Positions 42,102-51,603 of a stretch of 64,000 bases of DNA are shown piece after piece; positions within the stretch are counted from its first letter, which is position 1; each line of letters begins with the position of its first letter. This DNA is from Pristionchus mayeri. Lineage: Eukaryota > Nematoda > Chromadorea > Rhabditida > Neodiplogasteridae. Made by a program: the position numbers and the translations under genes. The DNA lies in the NCBI GenBank assembly GCA_036245805.1, contig BTRK01000001.1, forward strand, positions 11,904,001 to 11,968,000, given 5' to 3'. Under the pieces are notes generated by a model. That model was not told the DNA's origin. It saw nothing but the letters and a program-made list of their open reading frames with translations, and made no database searches.

Positions 42102-42558
42102 ACTCTGGGTTGGAGAGAGGAGAGGGAAGAGGGCTATGACCTGGGGAATCCGAGCGGGGATTAAGCATGTGGTTTGTGGACAGATTCGGTAGAGATCGAG
42201 TACCCGGAAATGTGTTTGTTGTTGAATTTCGAACATTGTAAACATGGAACTTCGAAGGGAGCAGAGGCGCTAACATCAGATATCAAGTGAGAGGGCGGAT
42301 CACCGAGTAACATTGGAAACGGGGAAGGAAGGAGGAAGGGGAGGGATACTGTACAACCCTACTGTAGGCCAGATTCGATCGATCGATAACTTACTGCTAT
42401 AGGCAGACAGACAACAACAAAGAGGAGCGAGAAGATAACACCCGCGCACGGACAACATATCACATACGCACGATGATTGGGAACATCAAAGTTGGGGCTC
42501 TACGGTATGGGGGAGCTTCAGGACTACGGTAATGGGGGGTACGGTAGATCACTCGAGC
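42102..42558. other. Satellite-proximal unique sequence, no gene recognised
   Basis: Non-repetitive, purine-rich sequence (GGAGAGAGGAGAGGGAAGAGG near 42111) follows directly on the last CCAAT unit. Open frames here are short and not recognisable. I see no target-site duplication or transposon end at the junction. Confidence 0.5.
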
Positions 42559-42680
42559 TTGTGATTGGCTCGTTCCATCAGCTTGTGAGCTATGGCAGGG
42601 CCGGGGAAGGGCCAGGACCATCGATTGGCCAATCGACCCTCGGACACCTCAGCCTCGAACCAGTAGCAGAGCCAGAACCA
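42559..42680 (+). repeat. Dispersed module P, copy 1 (open frame with palindromic CCAAT pair)
   Basis: This ~122-bp segment is about 90% identical to 55704-55826 in the same orientation. Both copies keep an open frame containing LVSYG, AGEGPGPSIGQSTLGHLSLE and PEP, which is more protein-like than the surroundings, so it may derive from a coding exon. I do not recognise the protein. The module contains the 14-bp perfect palindrome CGATTGGCCAATCG (42622-42635), two CCAAT boxes back to back. Confidence 0.6.
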
Positions 42681-42799
42681 ACTGTAAGAGGGGCAATTAG
42701 AAGTAATTTATTAATTAGAAACACAATTGATTACTACTGAACATTTTTGAATTGTATTGCAACGCTTTGTAAATTTTTTTGGTTGAACGGAAAATGCAT

Positions 42800-42850
42800 A
42801 CCGGCACCCTGTGACTACGCGTTTCAGGTGCTACTCGTATTCTCAAAATT
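42800..42850 (+). repeat. Dispersed module Q, exon-like (copies also at 46575, 55985, 58915)
   Basis: Sequence of the form GACTACGTGTTTCAG followed by GTGCTACTCGTATTCTCA occurs on the plus strand here and at about 46575, 55985 and 58915. It occurs on the minus strand at about 44575-44540 and 56550-56505. The TTTCAG/TTGCAG before the conserved part looks like a nematode splice acceptor. The downstream residues (LLVFSTLR) could belong to the same sphingomyelin-synthase-like gene as the 124-bp exon, but that is a guess. Confidence 0.4.
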
Positions 42851-42944
42851 TCGCACAGAAGCAATGCGTGCAACAGTCCGTCTTTTAAAATCATATCTAT
42901 TCATTATCAGCAAGCAGCTCCATCCTCGCTTTCACATCCAATTA

Positions 42945-42975
42945 TTAGGCTGATGAATAAGTTTTTTTCCAATTT
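42945..42975 (+). repeat. Left TIR of decayed element
   Basis: Begins TTAGGCTGATG after TA. It pairs with 44184-44211. Confidence 0.75.
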
Positions 42976-44181
42976 TTACTTTTAATTGTTTCACTTATTC
43001 TGGTCTTTGATTATAAGTGATTATCATTTTGGTCTTTATATATTATTAGTGCATGTATGCTTTGTTTAGCGCACTTTAGTCCTGACCACTTGAGAGCGCT
43101 TAGTGGTCATAGTGTAAAGTCAGAGTAGCCGTGGCTACGAATGTAGCTGCGACTTTCTCAGATTAGATCTTTCCAGTGAGTCGTGATTAGGCAAAATAAT
43201 CAACACTTTCGTGAAGTATGATGAACGTAAATCACAATAACACATGTCGTTCGGATTTGGCACACAAGACCTGTTCACATAAGATGCAAATTTCAGAGTC
43301 GGTTCAGTTCGCCATGACCAAAATGTGTTTCGTTTATTGCGCAACCGCAAAATTGGCCTATCAAAACCAAACCGATTTCATCATGAAGCTTCCTGCATGA
43401 GGAGCTTATATTTGATTTATGGCGGGCTTTCATCATTACAATCAGAAGCTGCAGTCATCAACACTAATATTACGAAATTTACACATCGAAATCAGTGTAT
43501 TTCAAAGCTTCCTGATTAGATGATATATGGTGGTCCCGAATTTTTATGTTTATCTGCATCAGCTACCCTCGAACTATCCCTTATTAGCTTCATATAGTCA
43601 TGGGATTCCTGAGAATTCAGAAATGGTACTCCAAAAATAACAACTGAAAGTCAAAGTTTTGTTCGTTGAGGTCAATATTCGGATTTTTGGATAACTCTCA
43701 TTTTCGAAAAGGGGATGATGCGAGGTCTCAAATTTCACGAATGGTAAAGTTAACCCATAAAGTAAGATTAAAGCGCCCCTATACAAAAGTCAGTCTCTAT
43801 AACACAAAAGGCAGGAAAGGTGCCAACTCAAGTGTGATTTATTTTCTAAGTGGCTAATTTGCTATTCTCTAATCCTGGGATTGAGTAAGCTAGCACCGCT
43901 TTCAGCCACTTTTTTTGAAAGAGCATTCAAGGGGCTTCTCAATAATGTATGTGAAGATGTCCCGTCTATTTTCCCTGCAAAGAAACAGCGAACCCAACTC
44001 TTTCAAAATTTCATTGAAAAATTCGATCGTGGTTAACGAACGATTTCTCCAATGATTTAAAAGCAGGGCACAATTCGAACATATGATTATAAGTGTGAAC
44101 TGTACTCCTACATAATGCTACGGATTAGTACTGATTGGATTTGAAGGACGCATTTTAGGAGACTTTGAATTACGCCTCCGA

Positions 44182-44211
44182 AATTGGAAAAAAACTTATG
44201 CATCAGCCTAA
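44182..44211 (-). repeat. Right TIR of decayed element
   Basis: Ends CATCAGCCTAA followed by TA. It is the reverse complement of the left TIR with one mismatch. Confidence 0.75.
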
Positions 44212-44322
44212 TATATGGGTATAACGAGCGAAATAATCTGCATCGCCTACGTCACACTCTCTAATTATCCCACTCCAGGCCCTCCCAATCCCCCCCCCCT
44301 ACCACTTGCTCCATTCACTCAC

Positions 44323-44446
44323 CACAGCCTACTCAAAGGCGCCGCTGCCCTCTCCGCCTTTCGCATCTCGAAGATTTGGTGGTAGCTCCAGAAGACGTGC
44401 GAAGTGAGTCAGTAGGCAACAAAGACATCAATCGTGTAGTGACCAC
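44323..44446 (-). pseudogene. Sphingomyelin-synthase-like exon, copy 1 (in-frame TGA)
   Basis: This is a 124-bp exon-like block on the minus strand with an acceptor (TAATTACAG) upstream and a GTGAGTG donor downstream. It reads GHYTIDVFVAY, stop, LTSHVFWSYHQIFEMRKAER, then APLSRLW. The HYxIDV motif carries the second catalytic His and the Asp of the sphingomyelin synthase/PAP2_C family, and the following aromatic YH helix also fits that family. Members transfer phosphocholine from phosphatidylcholine to ceramide in Golgi or plasma membrane. A TGA replaces the Trp seen in copy 2, so this copy cannot be translated normally. The flanking 44500-44700 resembles the flanks of copies 2 and 3. Identification rests on motif recognition only. 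Confidence 0.65.
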
Positions 44447-44449
44447 CTG

Positions 44450-45640
44450 TAATTAGAACGATGAACTTAGTCAGTCTTTGATAGTTACGGTGCGCAGTAA
44501 ATAGCGTTTCATCGAGCATTGCAACCTTCACATTATTGCTATTCGAAAAGGTAAGAATACAAGTAGCGCCTGCGACTCGTAGTCACGATGCTGGCATGCA
44601 ATTTCTACTGCACTCGAATCATCCGAGCATTGCCCGATAATCGACAATGCGTGGTGGAAAGTTTGTCCAGAGAGATCAGAGCAAAGGCGTTCAGCGCAAT
44701 TTTCCATACTTGATTACAAGAAAAAAAGAAAAGAGCAAGAGATTACTAGAAAACAAGAAAATAAAAAGTATTTGAACCTTTCGATTGCTTGCATACATCA
44801 ATGTCCTCAAAATCCAAAATCAAAACTTGCTCTGAGAAAATTATGGTTCTTAGGTTCAGCGATATATCTGCAATTTGTATTGTTAGAATTACTGTTTTGA
44901 TACTGGAACAAATGCAATCAAATACAATACAGCCTCGTCATCTCTAGTGGAGCAAGTGAAGCACGAAATATTCGGGGCATTTGTTTTCAATGTGAATAAG
45001 AGGGGCACTAGTCAGTCCATCTCGCTCTGCATACCAAGCATTGGTGAAACACGAAATGTTAGGGTCGCATTTTCACTGTTCTTTATCCACATCAATGTAC
45101 CTTATTTTATTTCATTCATTAGACTTTCGAGACATAAATGAAAATAAGGCAAAAAAGGATGAGCTAAAATATTTCTCAATAATGTGTAGCCGTATAGTGT
45201 GTCATGGAAGCGCACTTATTGAACCCTGTCTGAATGATCCTCGAAGCAGGATACGTTATCGCTTGAGAAGTGTTACTGTGGAAGGGTTTGAATTCAATGG
45301 TGTGCAAATCGTGTTATGCTGAGGCAGCAACAGCGCTAGACATAGTTGAAAGAACTGCCAATGAGCTTCTAACTCCAGTATTTGAGAATGTATAGTTATT
45401 TTTCCCCAAAATTCGAGAGGCAGGAAATATTTTAGCAAAGCTTGAAAATTTCACATTTGATGCAACTTGGATTTTCAAGCTATCCAAAAAAAAAATATTG
45501 ACCAAGTCAACCCCTAATAAGCGCTATCGAGCTAGCTTTAGCGAAAAGGATTTTACGCGGGCTCAAACATCATGGTCCAAATCTAACATTATTTATTTAA
45601 CACTGACCTTAGAACAACATTGCATGAAATGCTACCCCGC
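44450..45640. other. Diverged duplicate flanks, no intact gene
   Basis: The segment around 44550-44700 aligns by eye with 47255-47420 and 56500-56720. The stretch around 44940-44985 (CTAGTGGAGCAAGTGAAGCA) matches the module at 47750-47785 and 59335-59365. Open frames are short and cross these repeats. No recognisable product. Confidence 0.5.
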
Positions 45641-45800
45641 AATCCCTAGTAGAGTACGTGAAACGCGAAATAGCTAGGGCAAAGCAATCCAAAATGCACC
45701 GAGTGTCCGAGAAAACGTTCATTTTAGATTATTTGCTCCGGCATCAACATTCATATTAGGAAACGTCTCACATGAAGGCTTTAGTAAATTGAGCGAAACC
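45640..45800 (-). repeat. Diverged copy of module U with its downstream flank
   Basis: CCCTAGTAGAGTACGTGAAA followed by a gap and CGAGTGTCCGAGAAAACGTT resembles 59330-59470 and 47748-48130. It ends in TAGTAAATTGAGCGAAACCC, also found at about 59470. Confidence 0.5.
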
Positions 45801-45804
45801 CAAA

Positions 45805-45843
45805 GCTCCAGGGTTCTCCAGGGTGCTCCAGGAGCTCCAGGGT
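45805..45843 (+). repeat. GCTCCAGGG minisatellite
   Basis: Four short imperfect units of CTCCAGGG type. The homologous position near 59485 has a single unit (GCACCAGGG), so the repeat expanded after the segment was duplicated. Confidence 0.7.
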
Positions 45844-46021
45844 GGCGAGTTTGAGAACTTTGAAAAATGTGATTTGTATTAATTATTAAAATAAAAAACG
45901 AGGGACTGGTTAGTGAACAGTTAACAAATACAATTGCGCATCCCGCACCGAATAGCTAACACTCCCATACGCACCCGACTCACAAGTAGCCAGGAATCAC
46001 AAGGAGGCGCACACGGTTACA

Positions 46022-46152
46022 ACTCTCAGCTCCCGAAGGAACCTACAAACTCTCAGCTCCCGAAGGAACCTACAACACTCAGCTCCCGAAGGAACTTACA
46101 ACACTCAGCTCCCGAAGGAACCTACAACACTCAGTCCCCGAAGGAACCTACA
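46022..46152 (+). repeat. 26-27-bp tandem repeat, five copies
   Basis: Units contain CTCAGCTCCCGAAGGAACCT, with the CCCGAAGG core at 46032, 46059, 46085, 46111 and 46137 (spacing 27, 26, 26, 26). Because 26 is not a multiple of three, the open frame across it (45934-46266) switches between peptide versions. This argues against selection for a protein repeat. Confidence 0.85.
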
Positions 46153-47070
46153 AGACGACGACCAAAGGAAGAAAAGGAAGACCAGGTAAAATGGAAAATA
46201 TACAAGGAGAAATGCCGAACGGAAAACAAGAAGGTTAACGCAGAAACGCACAGTACGACTACGTGAATAATCCTAGTTGAAATCCCTTGCAAAACCCTTG
46301 AACGAGAGAAAAGATAATAATAAGTATTTATAGAAAGAGCGCATAATAAAACAACATTCTTCGACGACGACCAAGAACCGAAGTGAGGTGAGTACAACAA
46401 GTTAGATCGGGTCAACTCGCTCATCAACGTATGCAAAAGGAGGGTAATTGATGAAGCAAACTACGCATGCTAATGCGAATGGCTGGGTGCACGTAAACAA
46501 GTGATTCATGCTAATAGAGTGATCGATTGCTCGATATTGGGGTATATTCTAGCGAAGAAGCACCTTCCGAGTACACCTTTGACTTGGTGTTTCAGGCACT
46601 AGCCGTATTCTCAACGTATTGAACAAAGTCAATTCCAGAACATTGGGTTGCAAAAAAATATTAAGAATCTACTCTCTTCACCTATCAAACAATACATCAT
46701 CATGTTGCTCTACCTATGTATTGACCCAGATGGGCCAATTTTAATGAAAATTAGTCAATTGTTTTTAACGGTTTATCAAAAACCTATATTTCTAGTATAA
46801 TAGTTTCTGTAAGATTTTGTTTTTCCAACTTCTGGCGGAAAGTTTACTTGTCCGTAGGGGCCATATACTGAAAGTTTGAGCCTCTGGCGATTATTTTGAC
46901 GGAGTTGTGCCACTATCTGACCATTCCACTGCGTTCTTACAGATAACGAGTTTTATCTCTATATTATTATTCTATACTCAACACAGTCCGCTTAGTGAAT
47001 TCCTATTTTCACAGGCTTTTCATATCTCATTCTAATCCCTCCCTTCCACTTTCCTTCCTGCTATTTTCAC
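46153..47070. other. No gene recognised; holds a module Q copy
   Basis: AT-rich sequence. Only the module Q copy near 46575-46620 is recognisable, and no coding potential can be supported. Confidence 0.5.
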
Positions 47071-47074
47071 TCAC

Positions 47075-47198
47075 CACAGCCTATTCAAGGGCGCCTCCGC
47101 CTTCTCCGCCTTTCGCATCTCGAAGATTTGGTGGTAGCTCCAGAAGACGCGCGAGGTGAGCCAGTAGACGTCAAAGACGTCCATACTGTAATGACCAT
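47075..47198 (-). CDS. Sphingomyelin-synthase-like exon, copy 2 (open)
   Basis: This 124-bp block has the same length and splice-site context as copies 1 and 3: TTACAG before it and GTGAGTG after it on the minus strand. It reads GHYSMDVFDVYWLTSRVF then WSYHQIFEMRKAEKAEAPLN and RLW without a stop, so it is the only uninterrupted copy of the three. HYxxDV fits the catalytic His and Asp of sphingomyelin synthase (PAP2_C); WLTSRVFWSYH matches the following transmembrane helix of nematode members as I know the family. A complete gene would need exons for the first catalytic His motif and five or six membrane spans, which I cannot assemble here. It may be a live exon of a larger gene or a pseudogene without a stop in this exon. 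Confidence 0.6.
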
Positions 47199-47529
47199 CT
47201 GTAATTACAATTATGCACTCAGACCGCCTCAAATTAGTTATTTTCTTCGCAATCACGATAATTTCTACTGTAATTGAACTATCCGAGCGTTGCCCGATAG
47301 TCTACCATGTTTCACTGACGGCAAAGAAACGGCGCGCATACCAATGTAATTCTCCAAACTTGGTATGGTGCGCCGAGATTAATAGATCCAGCAATAGACT
47401 ACCTGAAAAGGGATATGATAACAATTGATTTTGAACCTCAACTTCGATTGCTTTCATGCATCAATTTCTTCAAAATCCATAGCCAAAACTTGTGAAAAGT
47501 ATGTTTTACGATAACATCAACTTGTGAAA

Positions 47530-47789
47530 TTTCCAGCAGAAGTAATGATTTGATGGATCGGGTTACAAAAATCAACATTGTAATCAATAAATTGTAATTC
47601 TCACGCGACACGGCCAGCACTGCGATTCAGTAGAAAGTGATCGGAGCAGCGAAGTATCTGCAATTTCTTTTGTTTTTATGATTATTATTATCGGATATAT
47701 TTTTACCATGGATCTTGAAGTGCACTGAATGTACCATTGTCCAAGAACCCTAGTAGAGCAAGTGGAGCACGAAATTGTTGGGGCGAATG
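47530..47789 (-). repeat. Modules V+U, copy B (exon-like, possibly SMS-related)
   Basis: GATCGGAGCAGCGAAGTATC, the AT-rich linker, the ACCATGG and GTGCACTGAATGTACCATTG cores are shared with 56845-57063 and 59165-59360. On the minus strand one frame reads GQWYIQCTS and, after a putative intron, AAPITF-GI-like residues. Together with the 124-bp exon downstream on the same strand, this order is compatible with one repeated multi-exon gene, but the U and V reading frames are not certain. Confidence 0.5.
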
Positions 47790-47790
47790 T
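47784..47790. repeat. Left target-site duplication of SINE (CGAATGT)
   Basis: CGAATGT here and at 48034-48040 bracket the insertion. The paralogous site at 59366-59372 has a single CGAATCT. Confidence 0.7.
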
Positions 47791-48033
47791 TTTTTTTTGC
47801 AGCCACTTCAAGCGATTTTACAGTCGTCATGAGACGATTACGCTTGGTGGTGTAGTTCGGTGAGGCCGACTACTGTTTGTCCTACGTATCCCTGCTGTCC
47901 AAGGTGCTTCTAGGTAACGATACATTTCGCGACCGGGGTCACTACCAATTAACCGACCCCGGGGAGATGGAGGGCTTGGTCTGCCTCGGCGGGGGATCGA
48001 ACTCGGGTCCCTTGTATAGCGAGTGGCGCCTCA
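47791..48033 (-). mobile_element. tRNA-related SINE, 5'-truncated, with A tail
   Basis: On the minus strand the insert starts at about GAGGCGCCACTCGCTATACA and continues into GAGTTCGATCC, a near-canonical pol III B box with T-arm context. This is the 3' half of a tRNA-like head; no A-box half is present. The body follows, including a GACCGGGGTC/GACCCCGG hairpin, and the insert ends in a run of A (T run at 47791-47798 on the plus strand). CGAATGT flanks both sides. The paralogous segment at 59340-59390 lacks the whole 243-bp insert, which confirms an insertion. The family is not named. Confidence 0.7.
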
Positions 48034-49515
48034 CGAATGTAAAAAACAACAAAACAAGTGTTCGAAAAAATGTGATTTTTTTGAATATTTTGCACCGTCA
48101 GCTGTTGACATTCAGAGACCTATTCATTTATCTAATTTCTTCCGCTCACGTGATACGTTTCGGAGGACATTCCAACAAATATCAATCTTGGCACAAATGC
48201 AAATTTATTTTTAAAAATTTCCCCGGTATCAAATTCGCCATCAGTGCAAATTTGGAGATTCCAAAATCGGTTATTGAGGTATTTTCAGAAATGTATATAC
48301 AGCGTACATGAAGCCCGGCTCTGTGGATCGATATTGTGCACAATTAAGTTGACCACGGCGATCAGCACCCTCGAGAACCCCTTTTAACAAATTTTTGAAA
48401 AAATGTTATGCCTAACCCTTCGGGGTATTGTTCGAACCTTACGCAAACGGGCTCATAAATTTCCTAAATCTTTGTGCGAGAACAAGTCGTGTTTAGCACG
48501 GTCAACTTGATCTCCTAAGGGCAACGAACATGTAAAATATCAGAAACTTGCATTCGTGTTCCTTCCATTGCACTAGACTGACTCGGCGCGTTCCAAAGAG
48601 TATTAGATTTGGAATATTTCGTTCTAAAAATTAACAGTACAATACTATTGCTAGAGCCCATATTCCATAACTATTGCATTATTCATTTTGCATTATCTTG
48701 ATCTTTTGATCTTTAATCTCCTCATTCCAGTTCCATCGTCGCTTTCACTTGCATCGCCATACTCCAGCATCGTTGGGTGGTACTGAGGAGGCTCTTTTTG
48801 CTGGAAGCCATTCTGTGACCTAATTAAAAAATAATAGTATATTATTTTTTGATTGCTTTTTTTTATTTTACAGAGTAGGTTTATTTTTTCAAATACTTAC
48901 ACGAATGTGGACAATCGATCAGTCACCCCTCGTTTCTGCCAATTGATTAACCTGAAACGCAAATTCACGCTGCAAATTTGATTTTCGATTTTATTTTCTC
49001 ATGGTTTGACCCACTTCCAAATAGTTATAATTCTTATACGGTCTGCGTCCGTGTGTGATGGGCGTGACCTTCATGCCGCCCTCATCAGACAATAGGGATC
49101 AGATAAGTGAGCATTTTTTATCTTTGAAATGTTATTGTAAACATTTCATTGCATTGGACGGTATTACAAAAACGAGCATACTAGTAGAAAAAAGTGACCC
49201 TATTTTCTTGTGTTTCACCAACGAACGAAAAACAGAGCGGGATGAAATGTTTAGTTCTGCGCGCAGAGACTAGTCTAACACAACGTTTGCTTCTGTTCGA
49301 AAGAAGAAAATGTTTCATCATGCAGAAGACATGAAAGGAAGTTGCTCAGTAAGCTACGACAAGCTTGATCTGACTAACAACACCATACGCTCTCTACGAC
49401 AACGATCAATAAGGTGTTTGCTTTTATTTGCCTTCAGCAAGACACGCTACTTCACAGAAGAGTTGGTAGGTACCGGGGTTGAATACTCAACGATTAAAAT
49501 ATGAAATTATTGATT
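48034..49515. other. No gene recognised; duplicate of ~59380-59470 at its start
   Basis: 48045-48130 aligns with 59373-59460 (GTGTTCGAAAAAATGTGA, then TTTTGCAC, then GTCAGCTGTT). Beyond this the sequence is AT-rich with short unrecognisable frames. GATGGAACTGG near 48730 and GCAAGTGAAAGCGACGAT on the minus strand at about 48733-48755 recur inverted near 58090. Confidence 0.45.
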
Positions 49516-49519
49516 GAAT

Positions 49520-49600
49520 ATTTCTGATCTGACACGACCAGTGCGGCGATGCCGCTGAAAGTGATAGAAGCAGTGAGGTACCTGCAATATCAATATTTTT
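49520..49600 (-). repeat. Module V, diverged copy
   Basis: TGACACGACCAGTGCGGCGA and GCTGAAAGTGATAGAAGCAG followed by a GGTACCTGCAATAT acceptor-like end align with V copies at 47620-47670, 56930-56985 and 59190-59255. On the minus strand it reads YLTASITFSGIAALVVS after TTGCAG. Confidence 0.5.
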
Positions 49601-49859
49601 ATTTTTATTTAAAATTGTGGAACCTTACGGCAGCAAGGACGCAAGCAGATCGTACCTGAATGGGTAATAATAATAATAACAATAATCGAAGTAATTGTTA
49701 ATTGTGCAAACATTTTATAAACAAACTATCATTTTATTGCAATGTGTGAGATTAAGTGAGACTATACTTGAAATTAAATGCATGACTCGTGTTAAAGATT
49801 CAATACATAATCAGAAGACATTGAACTGGGGGACATAAAAAAGGACATATATCAAAGAT

Positions 49860-50210
49860 CGATCGAGTGGAATTCTCTCAAAGAAATATGGGTACTAGTA
49901 ATGGTAGCGGAGTTAGTATTTTTGTGAAGATATGTTTCGAATCGAACAATTTGGAGCGCGCTGAGTCACCTTAAAACGATATAGGGTGCAAGAATCAAAC
50001 GGGAGCACAATTTTCGACACGAAAGAGTTTCACTGCAGAACAAGAAATTTTAGGAGTATTCAGAACAAAAGCAATTGATGCGAACCACTCCGATAATTGT
50101 TCTATGATAGGCGCACGAACCGAAATTACGGGAATTTCCATAATTGTATCGTTTAGCGTGAGGGAAGTCCCCTCGGTGTGTACTGCATCTGCAGGAAGTA
50201 CATCCAGTGT
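49860..50210 (+). repeat. Dispersed module W, copy 1 (partner ~58180-58370)
   Basis: TCTCAAAGAAATATGGGTAC and the later TTGTTCTATGATAGGCGCAC resemble 58188 onward and 58310 onward in the same order and orientation. No product recognised. Confidence 0.5.
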
Positions 50211-51095
50211 TTGTAATGTTTGATATTCCCAAAAAGAAATTACATTAATTCATGAATGATGATTTCGATCACTACCGATTGATACTAGAAAATGTGGATT
50301 TGAAGGGAAAATGAATCACCGTTACAATGAATCGTCAATGTGAAGAAAGTGAGGAAGGCGGACACTGTGAGGCAGAGAAAGGCCGCTAGCGTCATTACCG
50401 CGTCGGATTTCGCGTGTAGAACTCCCTGGAGAGGATCAAGGTAAGCAGAGAGCTAAATAGTACGACTATCCAAAGAAATGCACTGATACTGTATTAAAGA
50501 TTCCCAACACCAGTGGAAATACTTTGAACTGGCGGTAGTGCCCTGATCACGGTAAAACGAGCGAGAGAGCGTGTAAAAGGGATATAGAGGTGTGATCAGG
50601 CAACTCAAACTGATACTTTGTGGCTCTAGGCTGGTTCAAATGTTGAATTTCTATTATTTTCATAATTCCAGTTTAACTAATTAGAGCCCATTCCATTTAA
50701 ATTGTTAATTAAAATAGAAATGCATTGTGAAAGTTTTTTGGTAACCTTAACGTACATAACCATGCATTACGGGAGCCAACTAATGTAATGATTATATTTT
50801 ATATATTTTTGAAATAAACGCAAGATCCATAGCGCCAGTTGTGTCTCGACTAAAAATAATGTAAGTGTAATCCCGTAGGGGAATTCCGAAAAGTTTGCAA
50901 CTACAACTCGTAATAGCTTGCACCCATTCACTCCTGACAAAATATTAAAAAAATAGTCAGATACGATAGATTACAATAATTAATCGATAACATACCGTAA
51001 ACTAATCATGTGTTTACGAGTCGTCACAGTCGCCGACGCGTCAAAATATTGATTAGTTTATAAATGGACTCAGAACGCAACCCATTGAAAGGGCG
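50211..51095. other. No gene recognised
   Basis: AT-rich sequence. AGAGGATCAAGGTAAGC near 50435 looks like a splice donor after a GC-richer stretch (50340-50440), hinting at a host exon, but no protein could be identified. Confidence 0.4.
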
Positions 51096-51099
51096 ATGT

Positions 51100-51165
51100 G
51101 AGCACAGCTATAGACCAATCGTGAAACACCAATCGAGTTTAGGAATTTTGAATATTTTTCAGCTA
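51100..51165 (+). repeat. Dispersed module X, copy 1
   Basis: ACAGCTATAGACCAATCGTG then AAACACCAATC. Related copies lie near 54407, 55630, 57797 and 58720, all on the plus strand, each followed by a TTTGGAA-like sequence. Confidence 0.65.
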
Positions 51166-51470
51166 TTTTTTGTGAAACCTCCTGAAACGTTATCGGAAGT
51201 AGTGCAGTTACCGCAGGCTACGATCTGGTCATCATTTCTCGACAATCGATCAGGTGCGGCACGACAGATGATTTCCCAAGAAAAAATATCTATTGAAACT
51301 AGAACGCCAGCCTATGGACAAGCTCCCAATCACTGTTTTTTCAACACGTTGATCGATGGAAGCCGAATAGACGTAAAGAATACCAGAAAGATGTAGTCCG
51401 AACGGTGCAAATTATTGTAATGAAAAAAGCTTGCCTCTGCGTGTCGTAACAGTCGTCGACCTACCAAAAC

Positions 51471-51486
51471 GGGGGGGGGGGGGGGG
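51471..51486 (+). repeat. G16 homopolymer
   Basis: An uninterrupted run of sixteen G. Its length is prone to sequencing and polymerase error, and it could form a G-quadruplex. Confidence 0.85.
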
Positions 51487-51603
51487 TGACAAAAGCAAAA
51501 ACGACAGAAGCACACAGCGTTTCCCAAGCATGGCGAGATAGGACAGAGCCTTTTTGGAATTTTGCCTAAAGTTGCCTGTAGAATTTGAAATCGCAACTCT
51601 TAA

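Larger units (their letters stand above)
42945..44211. mobile_element. Decayed mariner-sized TIR element (1,267 bp)
   Basis: Terminal inverted repeats start TTAGGCTGATGAATAAGTTT at 42945 and are matched in reverse complement at 44184-44211 with one mismatch (A/C) over about 30 bp. TA dinucleotides flank both ends (42943-42944 and 44212-44213). The TTAGG terminus, TA target duplication and ~1.27-kb length are typical of mariner elements. No open transposase remains: interior frames are all short, and I could not recognise DD34D motifs. It is either a degenerate mariner or a non-autonomous relative. The TIR sequence is unlike that of the intact mariner at 59785, so the two belong to different subfamilies. 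Confidence 0.75.

Noticed and set aside
43135..43857. Short frames inside the decayed TIR element
   Set aside because: Could be transposase remnants, but I could not find a DEKW, DNARPH or SPxDYH-like motif, so none is annotated.
45934..46266. 110-residue lysine/glutamate-rich open frame over the 26-bp tandem repeat
   Set aside because: The repeat shifts frame every unit, so the peptide is not periodic as a selected protein repeat would be. No homolog recognised.
47791..48033. A functional tRNA gene
   Set aside because: Only the T-arm/B-box half is tRNA-like. The 5' half and acceptor pairing are absent and an A tail with target duplication is present, so a SINE fits better.
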